Assembly: GCA_002435715.1 (NCBI GenBank)
Contig: DISD01000056.1
Coordinates: 1 to 22,873, forward strand
Direction of reading: 5' to 3'
Origin: Rhodospirillaceae bacterium UBA6219
GTDB taxonomy: Bacteria; Pseudomonadota; Alphaproteobacteria; Rhodospirillales; Magnetospirillaceae
Length of the DNA: 22,873 bases
In this document: positions 14,542 to 22,564 of the stretch, in pieces
Numbering within the stretch: position 1 is the stretch's first letter
How the letters are laid out: each line of letters begins with the position of its first letter
The notes under the pieces: generated by a model
What the model saw: the letters and a program-made list of their open reading frames with translations, nothing else
Database searches by the model: none
Told to the model about the DNA's origin: nothing
Made by a program: the position numbers and the translations under genes

Positions 14542-16206
14542 ATGGCACTCCTGGAACTGAAGAACGTCGCCAAAAGCTTCGGCACCACCAACGTTCTGTC
14601 CGACATCAATCTGTCCATCGAGGACGGCGAGTTCGTCGCCATCCTGGGTTTCTCGGGCTCGGGCAAGACCACCTTGGTGTCGCTGATGGCCGGCCTCAGC
14701 CACCCCGATGAAGGTCAGGTGCTGTTGCACGGCAAGCCGGTCACCGGGCCCGGTTCCGACCGCGGCGTGGTGTTCCAGTCCTATTCCCTGATGCCGTGGT
14801 TGACGGTGGAGGGGAACGTGGCCCTGGCGGTGGACGCCACCGCCCCCAAGGCGTCCAAGGCGGAAAAGGCCGAACTGGTTTCCAAGTACATCAAGATGGT
14901 CGGCCTGGGTCACGCCACCGACCGCCGCCCGGCGGAATTGTCGGGCGGCATGCGCCAGCGTGTCGCCGTCGCCCGCGCACTGGCCATGCGCCCGGAAATC
15001 CTGTTGCTGGACGAACCGCTGTCGGCCTTGGACGCTTTGACCCGCGCCAAGCTGCAAGACGAGATCGAAGCCATCTGGTCGGGCGACAAGAAGACCGTGG
15101 TGTTGATCACCAACGACGTGGACGAAGCCCTGTTGCTGGCCGACCGGGTCATTCCGCTGAACCCCGGTCCTGGCGCCACCTTCGGTCCCGCCTTCAAGGT
15201 GGACCTGCCCCGTCCGCGCGACCGCGCCGCCGTGAACCATGACGAGGATTTCAAGCACCTGCGCGCCCAGATCACCGAATATCTGATGGCCGCCGGCGTC
15301 GAAAGCAAAGCGCAGACCGGCGATGCCAAGACCGTGCTGCCCAACGTCACCCCCATCACCGCCAGCCAGCCGCCCAAGGCCTATGCCGAGGCCGGTCGTG
15401 CCAACAACCCCGACCGCTTCCTGGAATTCACCCAGTTGAAGAAGATCTATCCCACCCCCAAGGGTCCGTTGACCGTGGTGGACGGCTTCGATCTGAAGAT
15501 GAAGCAGGGCGAGTTCATTTCGCTGATCGGCCATTCCGGCTGCGGCAAGTCCACCGTCTTGACCATGACCGCCGGCCTGACCGGGGTTTCCGAAGGCGGC
15601 ATCATCCTGGACGGCCGCGAAGTCACCGAAGCCGGCCCCGACCGCGCCGTGGTGTTCCAGGCCCCCAGCCTGTTCCCCTGGCTGACCGCACTGGAAAACG
15701 TCGCACTGGGCGTCGACCGGGTCTATCCCCACGCCAGCCCGGCCGAACGCCGCGACATCGTCACCTATTACCTGGAACGGGTCGGTCTGGCCGATGCCAT
15801 GAACCGCCCGGCTTCCGACATGTCCAACGGCATGAAGCAGCGTGTGGGCATCGCCCGCGCCTTCGCCCTGTCGCCCAAGCTTTTGTTGCTGGATGAACCC
15901 TTCGGCATGCTGGACAGCCTGACGCGGTGGGAATTGCAGGAAGTGCTGATGGAAGTGTGGGCGCGCACCAAGGTCACCGCCATCTGCGTCACCCACGACG
16001 TGGACGAAGCCATCTTGATGGCCGATCGGGTGGTGATGATGACCAACGGCCCCAATGCCCGCATCGGCAAGATCGTCGACGTCGACATCGAGCGCCCGCG
16101 CACGCGCCGCGCCCTGTTGGAACATTCCCGTTACTACCACTACCGCGCGGAAGTTCTGAACTTCCTCGACGAATACGAACACGGCGCCCATGCCAAAGCC
16201 GGCTGA
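14542..16206 (+). CDS. nrtCD: nitrate ABC transporter, fused tandem ATPase (NrtC-NrtD type)
   Basis: The 554-residue protein contains two ABC ATPase domains on one chain. NBD1 (about 1-235): Walker A GFSGSGKTT (36-44), signature LSGGMRQR (133-140), Walker B LLLDEP with Asp157/Glu158, and Asn191 where the H-loop histidine is expected (ITNDVDEA). NBD2 (about 294-530): Walker A GHSGCGKST (330-338), signature MSNGMKQR (427-434), Walker B LLLDEP with Asp451/Glu452, and H-loop His485 (VTHDVDEA). A linker of about 55 residues joins them. Cyanobacterial NrtC instead carries a solute-binding-like C-terminal domain; here two plain NBDs are fused. Because NBD1's Walker site pairs with NBD2's signature, both deviations fall in the same composite ATP site. 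The symbol indicates the fusion and is not an official name. Confidence 0.9.
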   Translation: MALLELKNVAKSFGTTNVLSDINLSIEDGEFVAILGFSGSGKTTLVSLMAGLSHPDEGQVLLHGKPVTGPGSDRGVVFQSYSLMPWLTVEGNVALAVDATAPKASKAEKAELVSKYIKMVGLGHATDRRPAELSGGMRQRVAVARALAMRPEILLLDEPLSALDALTRAKLQDEIEAIWSGDKKTVVLITNDVDEALLLADRVIPLNPGPGATFGPAFKVDLPRPRDRAAVNHDEDFKHLRAQITEYLMAAGVESKAQTGDAKTVLPNVTPITASQPPKAYAEAGRANNPDRFLEFTQLKKIYPTPKGPLTVVDGFDLKMKQGEFISLIGHSGCGKSTVLTMTAGLTGVSEGGIILDGREVTEAGPDRAVVFQAPSLFPWLTALENVALGVDRVYPHASPAERRDIVTYYLERVGLADAMNRPASDMSNGMKQRVGIARAFALSPKLLLLDEPFGMLDSLTRWELQEVLMEVWARTKVTAICVTHDVDEAILMADRVVMMTNGPNARIGKIVDVDIERPRTRRALLEHSRYYHYRAEVLNFLDEYEHGAHAKAG

Positions 16207-16227
16207 GCCCATAACGCCTTCAGACTC

Positions 16228-16232
16228 AAGGA
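16228..16232 (+). promoter_or_regulatory. Shine-Dalgarno that fixes the nirB start
   Basis: AAGGA lies 8 bases before ATG 16241. The upstream in-frame ATG at 16190 lies inside nrtCD and lacks such a site. Confidence 0.7.
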
Positions 16233-16240
16233 TCGACGCC

Positions 16241-18694
16241 ATGAACTCTGTCCCCCGCCAACGTTTGGTCGTCATCGGTAACGGCATGGCCGGCATGCGC
16301 ACCGTGGAAGAATTGCTGCGCCGCGCCCCGGTTCGTTACGACATCACCGTCTTCGGTGCTGAACCGCACCCCAATTACAACCGCATCATGCTGTCCAGCG
16401 TGCTGGCCGGCGAAAAGCAGATCGACGACATCGTCATCAATCCGCGCGCCTGGTACGCCGATAACGGCATCACGCTGCATACCGGCGACCCGGTGGTGGG
16501 GATCGATGCCAAGGCCAAGATCGTCACCTCGGCTTCCGGCAAAGCGGTGCCCTATGACAAGCTGCTGCTGGCCACCGGCTCCAAGCCGCTGATGCCGCCG
16601 CTGCCCGGCCTGGATTTGCCCGGCGTGGTCGCCTTCCGCGATATCGCCGACACCGATGCCATGCTGCAGGCCGCCGAGGCCAAGCAGCGCGCCGTGGTCA
16701 TCGGCGGCGGCCTGTTGGGTCTGGAAGCCGCCTGGGGCCTGAAGCGCCGCGGCATGCCGGTGGCCCTGGTCCATCTGATGCCGACCCTGATGGAACGTCA
16801 GTTGGACGTGGAAGCCGGCGGCATGCTGCAAAAGGATCTGACCGAACGCGGCCTGCATTTCTTCACCCACGCCCAGACCGAACGCATCATGGGTGACACC
16901 AAGGCCGAGGGCGTGGCCCTGGCCGACGGCCGCACCATCCCCGCCGATCTGGTGGTGGTCGCCATCGGTATCCGTCCCAATGTGGACATGGGCAAGGTCA
17001 GTGGTCTGGAAATCAACCGTGGCATCGTCGTCGGCGACGACATGGCCACCAGCGATGCCGACATCTATGCGGTTGGGGAATGCGTCGAACATCGCGGCCA
17101 AGTCTTTGGCCTGGTGGCGCCGCTTTGGGAACAGGCCAAGGTCTGCGCCGCCCGTCTGGCCGGCGACGCATTGGCCACCTATGCCACCCCGGCTTTGTCC
17201 ACCCGGTTGAAGATCACCGGTATCGACGTGTTCTCGGCCGGCAAGCTGGCCGCCGAGGATGACGGCGACGAAGAAGTGGTGTTCCGCGACGCCACCAAGG
17301 GCGTCTATCGCAAGCTGGTGGTGCGGGAAAACAAGCTGGTGGGCGCCGTCATGTATGGCGACGTCGCCGATGGCGGTTGGTATTTCGACCTGATCAAGGG
17401 CGATACCGACGTCTCTGAACTGCGGGACCGCCTGATCTTCGGTCAGGCCTTCGCCGATGCCGGTTGCTGTGGCGGCGCCAAGGGCAGCATCGACGTGGCC
17501 GCCATGTCCGACGACACCCAGGTCTGCGGCTGCAACGGTGTCTCGAAGGGCGCCATCGTTTCCGCCATCACCGAAAAGGGCCTGACCACGCTTGACGAGG
17601 TCCGCGCCCACACCAAGGCCTCGGCGTCGTGCGGCATGTGCACGCCCCAGGTCCAGGCCATCTTGTCCTTCGTCACCGGTGCCGATGCGGACGCCCCCGA
17701 AGCCATGTGCAAGTGCACCGACCATGGTCATGACTTCGTGCGTCACGCCATCATCGACCGGCAACTGAAGACCCAGGGCGAGGTCCGCAAGACCCTGGGC
17801 TGGAAGACCGAGGACGGCTGCGCCAAGTGCCGCCCGGCGCTGAACTATTACCTGCTGTGTGCCTGGCCCGGCGAATATGTGGACGATTACCGTTCGCGCT
17901 TCATCAACGAACGCGTCCACGCCAATATCCAAAAGGACGGCACCTATTCGGTGGTGCCGCGCATGTGGGGCGGCCTGACCACGCCGGACGAATTGCGCGC
18001 CATCGCCGATGTGGCCGACAAGTTCAAGATCCCCACCGTCAAGGTGACCGGCGGCCAGCGCATCGATTTGCTGGGCGTCAAAAAGCAGGATTTGCCCGCC
18101 GTCTGGGCCGACCTGAACCAGGCCGGTCTGGTTTCCGGCCACGCTTATTCCAAGGGCCTGCGCACCGTCAAAACCTGCGTCGGTTCCGAATGGTGCCGCT
18201 TTGGCACCCAGGATTCCACTGGATTGGGGGTCAAACTGGAAAAGCTGATGTGGGGGTCGTGGACGCCGCACAAGGTCAAGCTGGCGGTGTCCGGGTGCCC
18301 GCGCAACTGCGCCGAAGCCACCATCAAGGATATCGGCATCATCTGCGTCGAAGCCGGCTACGACATGGTGATCGGCGGCAATGGCGGCATCGAGGTGCGT
18401 GTCACCGACCCGCTGGTCCGTCTGTCCACCGAGGAAGAGGTTCTGGAATATTCCGCCGCCTTCATGCAGTTGTACCGCGAAGAAGGCCGCTATCTGGAAC
18501 GCACCGCCCCTTATGTGGAACGGGTCGGGCTGGCCTATATCAAGAAACGCATCCTGGAAGACGAATCGGGCCGCAAGGCGTTGTTCGCCCGCTTCTTGTT
18601 CTCGCAATCCTATGCGCAGAACGATCCCTGGGCCGAACGCGCCAGCGGCGGCGTCGATGCCCATGAATTCCAACCCCTGGTCGTGGTGAGCTGA
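16241..18694 (+). CDS. nirB: assimilatory nitrite reductase [NAD(P)H], large subunit
   Basis: The 817-residue cytoplasmic enzyme reduces nitrite to ammonium with NAD(P)H. Order of parts: FAD-binding site VVIGNGMAGM (10-19), NAD(P)H-binding site VVIGGGLLGLEAA (152-164), and a BFD-type [2Fe-2S] domain with Cys429, Cys431, Cys464 and Cys467 (CGC...CGMC). A second Cys-rich BFD-like motif has Cys490, Cys492, Cys527 and Cys530 (CKC...CAKC). Then comes the sulfite/nitrite reductase half-domain (about 560-615) and the siroheme/[4Fe-4S] domain with Cys646, Cys652 (CVGSEWC), Cys686 and Cys690 (SGCPRNC). The start at ATG 16241 is chosen by its Shine-Dalgarno. The gene lies 34 bases after nrtCD and one base before nirD. 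In Paracoccus the homologous NasB feeds electrons to both nitrite and nitrate reduction. Confidence 0.95.
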   Translation: MNSVPRQRLVVIGNGMAGMRTVEELLRRAPVRYDITVFGAEPHPNYNRIMLSSVLAGEKQIDDIVINPRAWYADNGITLHTGDPVVGIDAKAKIVTSASGKAVPYDKLLLATGSKPLMPPLPGLDLPGVVAFRDIADTDAMLQAAEAKQRAVVIGGGLLGLEAAWGLKRRGMPVALVHLMPTLMERQLDVEAGGMLQKDLTERGLHFFTHAQTERIMGDTKAEGVALADGRTIPADLVVVAIGIRPNVDMGKVSGLEINRGIVVGDDMATSDADIYAVGECVEHRGQVFGLVAPLWEQAKVCAARLAGDALATYATPALSTRLKITGIDVFSAGKLAAEDDGDEEVVFRDATKGVYRKLVVRENKLVGAVMYGDVADGGWYFDLIKGDTDVSELRDRLIFGQAFADAGCCGGAKGSIDVAAMSDDTQVCGCNGVSKGAIVSAITEKGLTTLDEVRAHTKASASCGMCTPQVQAILSFVTGADADAPEAMCKCTDHGHDFVRHAIIDRQLKTQGEVRKTLGWKTEDGCAKCRPALNYYLLCAWPGEYVDDYRSRFINERVHANIQKDGTYSVVPRMWGGLTTPDELRAIADVADKFKIPTVKVTGGQRIDLLGVKKQDLPAVWADLNQAGLVSGHAYSKGLRTVKTCVGSEWCRFGTQDSTGLGVKLEKLMWGSWTPHKVKLAVSGCPRNCAEATIKDIGIICVEAGYDMVIGGNGGIEVRVTDPLVRLSTEEEVLEYSAAFMQLYREEGRYLERTAPYVERVGLAYIKKRILEDESGRKALFARFLFSQSYAQNDPWAERASGGVDAHEFQPLVVVS

Positions 18695-18695
18695 C

Positions 18696-19034
18696 ATGCA
18701 AGATTGGATCGACATCGGCACCATTGCCGACATTCCCCGCCTGGGTGCCCGCACCGTGGACACGCCTTTGGGCGAAGTGGCGGTATTCCGCACCGGCGAT
18801 GACGAGGTTTTCGCCCTGATCAACAAATGCCCGCACAAGAACGGGCCGTTGTCGGAAGGCATCGTCAGCGGCCGCAAGGTGGCCTGTCCGCTGCATAATT
18901 GGGTCATCGACCTGAACAGCGGCGAAGCCCAGGCCCCCGACGAGGGCTGCACCACCACCCTGCCCCTGAAACAAGAGGCCGACCGGCTGTTCCTGGGGCT
19001 GGTCACTGCCAAGAAAAAGGTGGCCCATGGCTGA
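18696..19034 (+). CDS. nirD: nitrite reductase small subunit, Rieske-type [2Fe-2S] protein
   Basis: The 112-residue Rieske-fold protein carries CPHKNG (Cys-x-His) and CPLHNW (Cys-x-x-His), which together supply the two Cys and two His ligands of a [2Fe-2S] cluster. NirB partners in many enterics have a NirD without the ligands; here the ligands are intact, as in the NasG ferredoxin of Paracoccus. It begins one base after the nirB stop, and its last eight bases overlap the nasA start, so the three are tightly coupled. The likely role is electron transfer within the NirB complex and possibly to NasA. Confidence 0.94.
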   Translation: MQDWIDIGTIADIPRLGARTVDTPLGEVAVFRTGDDEVFALINKCPHKNGPLSEGIVSGRKVACPLHNWVIDLNSGEAQAPDEGCTTTLPLKQEADRLFLGLVTAKKKVAHG

Positions 19035-21624
19035 TCCGATCCGCACCACCTGTCCTTATTGCGGCACCGGCTGCGGCGTCATCGCCCAGAAGGAAAGCGA
19101 TGGTTGGGTGGTGCGGGGTGATCCCGAACACCCGGCCAATTACGGCCGGCTGTGTTCCAAGGGCACGGCGCTGGGCGACACCTTGGGCCTGGAAACCCGG
19201 CTGTTGCAGCCCATGGTGGACGGCCGCAAGACCGACTGGCGCACCACTATCGTCGAAACGGCCGGACGCATCCGATCCGTCATCGACCTGCACGGGCCGG
19301 ATTCCTTTGCCTTCTACCTGTCCGGACAATTGCTGACCGAGGATTATTACGCCGCCAACAAGCTGGCCAAGGGCTTCCTGGGCACCGCCAATGTGGACAC
19401 CAATTCACGGCTGTGCATGGCCTCTACCGTGGCTGGCCATCGCCGGGCCTTCGGGTCCGACACCGTGCCCGGCTGTTACGAAGACATCGAACTGGCCGAT
19501 CTGGTGGTTCTGGTGGGCTCCAACCTGGCCTGGTGCCACCCGGTGCTGTTCCAACGCCTGAAGAAAGCGCGCGAGGATCGCGGCACCACATTGGTGGTCA
19601 TCGACCCCCGGCGCACCGATTGCTGCGACATCGCCGACCTGCATTTGGCCCTGGCACCCGGCTCCGACGTCGCCTTGTTCAATGCGCTATTGGCCCATTG
19701 CGAAGCGGCCGGCGTGCTGGATTTCGCCTTCATCGACGACCACACCAACGGCTTCACCGAAGCCCTGGCGGCGGCGCGGGACGATGATGTCACCATCACC
19801 GGTCTGGACCCGGCCAAGATCGCCCATTTCTTCGACCTGTTCGCCAGCAACAAGAAGGTGGTGACCATCTTCTCGCAGGGCGTCAACCAATCCTCGGCCG
19901 GCACCGACAAGGTCAATTCCATCATCAACGTCCATCTGGCGACCGGCCGCATCGGCCATCCCGGCATGGGGCCGTTTTCGGTCACCGGCCAACCCAACGC
20001 CATGGGCGGGCGCGAAGTGGGCGGGTTGGCCAACCAATTGGCCGCCCATATGGGGTTCGACACCACGTCTGTCGATCGGGTCCGCCGCTTCTGGGACGCG
20101 CCCCGGATGGCGACCAAGGAAGGGTTGAAGGCCATCGACCTGTTCCGCGCCGTCGATGCCGGCAAGGTCAAGGCTTTGTGGATCATGGCCACCAATCCGG
20201 CCGTCAGCTTGCCCGAATCCGATCTGGTGCGCCGCGCTTTGGCCAAATGTCCGGTGGTCATCGTGTCCGATTGCGTCGCCGACAATGACACTTTGCGTTA
20301 CGCCCATATCAAGCTGCCGGTCCATGCCTGGGGTGAAAAAAGCGGCACCGTGACCAATTCCGACCGTACCGTGTCGCGCCAACTGCCCTTCCTGGCCCCT
20401 GCCGGCGAGGCCAAGCCTGATTGGTGGGCAGTGGCCCAGGTGGCCCGGGAACTGGGTTTCGGTCGCGCTTTCGGCTGGCAGAAGCCTGCGGAAATCTTCA
20501 CCGAATATGCCCGCATGACCGGTTTCGAAAACAACACCACCCGGGATCTGGATCTGACCGAGGCGTTGACGCTGGATTACGACCGCTTCCGTCCCTTCCA
20601 ATGGGGGGGAAAGCGCTTCTTCGGCAACGGCCGTTTTTATACCGCCGACGGGCGCGCCAACCTGTTGCCCGTCACCTATCGCGCGCCCAAGGAAGTACCC
20701 AACCAGCTTTTCCCCCTGCGCCTGAACACCGGGCGTTATCGCGACCATTGGCACACCATGACCCGCACCGCCTTGGCGCCGCGCCTGTCCGGGCACCGCT
20801 CGGAACCGCTGCTGGACATCCATCCCGACGACGCCGCCAAGGCCGGATTGGTCGATGGCCAATTGGCGGTCATCCGCTCGCGCCTGGGCCGCATGGTGGC
20901 CCGTTCCCGGGTGACCACCGAACAAAGCCCCGGTCAGGTCTTCCTGCCCATGCATTGGAACGATGCTTTCGCGGCCCAGGCTTTGGTCGGCCGCATCCTG
21001 CCCAGCCATACCGACCCGGTGTCGGGGCAGCCGGAATCCAAACATGCCGCCGTCAAGGTGACGCCCTTCGCCGCACTTTGGGCCGGCGCGCTGATTTCCG
21101 GCGATGCTGTTGCTGTTCCCACCGCATGGTGGAGCCGCCACCGCCAAGGCAATTCGCAGGTCACCGAACTGGCCGGCGACAGCCCCGAACAAAAAGAGCA
21201 ACTGGTCGCCACCCTGGATCAGCTTTATGGCAGCCACCGCCTGGAAATCCAGGACCAGGCCCGGGGCATCGCCCGCTATGCCTGGACCGTGAACGGCCAG
21301 TTGCAAGCCGCTTTGTTCATCGCCCCCGGACGGCCCGAGATGGCCCGATCCTGGGTGTCGGGACTGATCGGCAAACCGCTGGAAAACGGTGCCGATCGTG
21401 CCGCCATCCTGGCCGGCAAGGCGCCGGGCGGCAATGTGGACCAAGGCCCCATCGTCTGCGCCTGTTTCTCGGTGGGGCTGAACACCATCCAGAAACTGAT
21501 CGACAGCGGCCAAGCCAGTACGGTGGCCGAAATCGGTGCGGCGCTGAAAGCCGGTACCGGTTGTGGATCGTGCATCCCGGAATTGAAAGGATTGTTGGGC
21601 GAAAGGGAAAGCGCCGTCGCCTGA
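19027..21624 (+). CDS. nasA: assimilatory nitrate reductase, catalytic subunit
   Basis: The 865-residue molybdopterin oxidoreductase reduces nitrate to nitrite in the cytoplasm. The N-terminal [4Fe-4S] site is Cys9, Cys12, Cys16 and Cys43 (CPYCGTGC ... LCSKG). The middle holds the bis-MGD-binding molybdenum domains (for example SRLCMASTVAGHRRAFGSD, which should supply the Mo-ligating Cys, and GQPNAMGGREVGGLANQL). After the molydopterin dinucleotide-binding domain, a C-terminal BFD-like [2Fe-2S] motif is present with Cys811, Cys813, Cys846 and Cys849 (VCACFSVG ... GCGSC), as in Klebsiella NasA. No signal peptide is present, which fits a cytoplasmic assimilatory enzyme and not periplasmic NapA. 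There is no separate NasC-type diaphorase in the window. It overlaps nirD by eight bases. Confidence 0.95.
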   Translation: MADPIRTTCPYCGTGCGVIAQKESDGWVVRGDPEHPANYGRLCSKGTALGDTLGLETRLLQPMVDGRKTDWRTTIVETAGRIRSVIDLHGPDSFAFYLSGQLLTEDYYAANKLAKGFLGTANVDTNSRLCMASTVAGHRRAFGSDTVPGCYEDIELADLVVLVGSNLAWCHPVLFQRLKKAREDRGTTLVVIDPRRTDCCDIADLHLALAPGSDVALFNALLAHCEAAGVLDFAFIDDHTNGFTEALAAARDDDVTITGLDPAKIAHFFDLFASNKKVVTIFSQGVNQSSAGTDKVNSIINVHLATGRIGHPGMGPFSVTGQPNAMGGREVGGLANQLAAHMGFDTTSVDRVRRFWDAPRMATKEGLKAIDLFRAVDAGKVKALWIMATNPAVSLPESDLVRRALAKCPVVIVSDCVADNDTLRYAHIKLPVHAWGEKSGTVTNSDRTVSRQLPFLAPAGEAKPDWWAVAQVARELGFGRAFGWQKPAEIFTEYARMTGFENNTTRDLDLTEALTLDYDRFRPFQWGGKRFFGNGRFYTADGRANLLPVTYRAPKEVPNQLFPLRLNTGRYRDHWHTMTRTALAPRLSGHRSEPLLDIHPDDAAKAGLVDGQLAVIRSRLGRMVARSRVTTEQSPGQVFLPMHWNDAFAAQALVGRILPSHTDPVSGQPESKHAAVKVTPFAALWAGALISGDAVAVPTAWWSRHRQGNSQVTELAGDSPEQKEQLVATLDQLYGSHRLEIQDQARGIARYAWTVNGQLQAALFIAPGRPEMARSWVSGLIGKPLENGADRAAILAGKAPGGNVDQGPIVCACFSVGLNTIQKLIDSGQASTVAEIGAALKAGTGCGSCIPELKGLLGERESAVA

Positions 21625-21657
21625 TCCCTGGACAAGACCCCAGCGGCACGGTCTACT

Positions 21658-21685
21658 GAAAGCCCCTGACGTTCCCAAGGCTTTC
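21658..21685 (+). repeat. hairpin covering the modD Shine-Dalgarno
   Basis: GAAAGCC (21658-21664) pairs perfectly with GGCTTTC (21679-21685) across a 14-base loop. The right arm includes the last two bases of the AAGG Shine-Dalgarno (21677-21680) and ends two bases before ATG 21688, so it could lower modD translation. Confidence 0.5.
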
Positions 21686-21687
21686 CC

Positions 21688-22518
21688 ATGCGCCTGCCCG
21701 ATTCCACCTTGCAAGCCTGGTTGTCCGAGGATGTGCCCTTCGGCGACCTGACCACCCAATCCCTGGGCATCGGCGACGAACCGGGGCACATGCGCTTTGC
21801 CGCCCGCAGCGCCATGGTGCTGGCCCTGGCCCCGGAAGCCGCCCGCATTCTGGAACTGGCGGGCGCCAGCGTGCGGCTGGAAGCCGGAGACGGCTCGCAT
21901 CTGGCGGCCGGCGACACCATCCTGACCGCCAAAGGCCCGGCCGGGGCGTTGTTGGCGGGATGGAAAGTGGCCCAAACCCTGTTGGAAATGGCGGGTGGCA
22001 TCGCCACCGCCGCCGCCGCCATCGTCGCTAGCGCCCATACGGTGGACAGCGGCGTCATGGTGGCCTGTACCCGCAAGGCGTTTCCCGGCACCCGCGCGGT
22101 GGCGGTCAAGGCCATCCTGGCCGGCGGCGCTGTCCCTCATCGCTTGGGGCTGTCGGAAACCGTGCTGGTCTTCGCCGAACATCTGGCCTTTACCGGATCA
22201 CGCCCCTTGAAGGCACTGGTCGCCGATCTCAGGCGCAAATCCCCGGAAAAGAAGGTGGTGATGGAAGTCGCTTCCCTCGACGCGGCGTTGGATGCCGCAC
22301 AGGCCGGGGTTCATGTGCTGCAATTGGAAAAGTTCAGCCCCGACAAGGTGGGCGAACTGGTCCACGCCTTGGCCGATTGGGACGGCACCTTGGCGGTGGC
22401 CGGCGGCGTCAACGTGGGCAACGCCGCCGATTACGTCCGCGCCGGGGCCCGCGTCCTGGTCACCTCGTCGCCCTATTGGGCTCCGCCCAAGGACGTGGCG
22501 GTCACGATCGGCAAATAA
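21688..22518 (+). CDS. modD: ModD-type quinolinate phosphoribosyltransferase-like protein
   Basis: The 276-residue protein has the fold of NadC (quinolinate phosphoribosyltransferase): the N-terminal EDVPFGDLTT, TRKAFPGTRAVAVKA (128 onward), PHRLGLSETVLVFAEH (150-165), MEVASLD (Glu193), LQLEKF (Glu214) and VAGGVN near residue 237. Where NadC typically has a Lys in an IKDNH motif, this protein has VFAEH; the Asp of the LDN motif is replaced by Glu. These traits match ModD, a family usually found with molybdenum transport genes and whose reaction is not settled. It follows nasA after 63 bases, at the end of a Mo-enzyme operon. No modABC is in the window. Confidence 0.85.
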   Translation: MRLPDSTLQAWLSEDVPFGDLTTQSLGIGDEPGHMRFAARSAMVLALAPEAARILELAGASVRLEAGDGSHLAAGDTILTAKGPAGALLAGWKVAQTLLEMAGGIATAAAAIVASAHTVDSGVMVACTRKAFPGTRAVAVKAILAGGAVPHRLGLSETVLVFAEHLAFTGSRPLKALVADLRRKSPEKKVVMEVASLDAALDAAQAGVHVLQLEKFSPDKVGELVHALADWDGTLAVAGGVNVGNAADYVRAGARVLVTSSPYWAPPKDVAVTIGK

Positions 22519-22544
22519 AAAAGCCGGGCATTGCCCGGCTTTTT
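22517..22544. terminator. bidirectional intrinsic terminator between modD and the CoA-transferase gene
   Basis: GCCGGGC (22523-22529), loop ATT, and GCCCGGC (22533-22539), flanked by A6 on the left (22517-22522) and T5 on the right (22540-22544). It overlaps the modD stop codon and serves both converging genes. Confidence 0.93.
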
Positions 22545-22564
22545 CACACGACACATCCAGACCT

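Noticed and set aside
13414..16302. 962-codon antisense open frame opposite nrtB and nrtCD
   Set aside because: Shadow of GC-rich coding DNA; Gly/His/Gln-rich composition and no recognisable domain.
16226..19012. 928-codon antisense open frame opposite nirB and nirD
   Set aside because: Same reasoning; the sense strand contains complete, motif-verified genes.
19687..22182. 831-codon antisense open frame opposite nasA and modD
   Set aside because: Shadow frame with biased composition; no start context or domain support.
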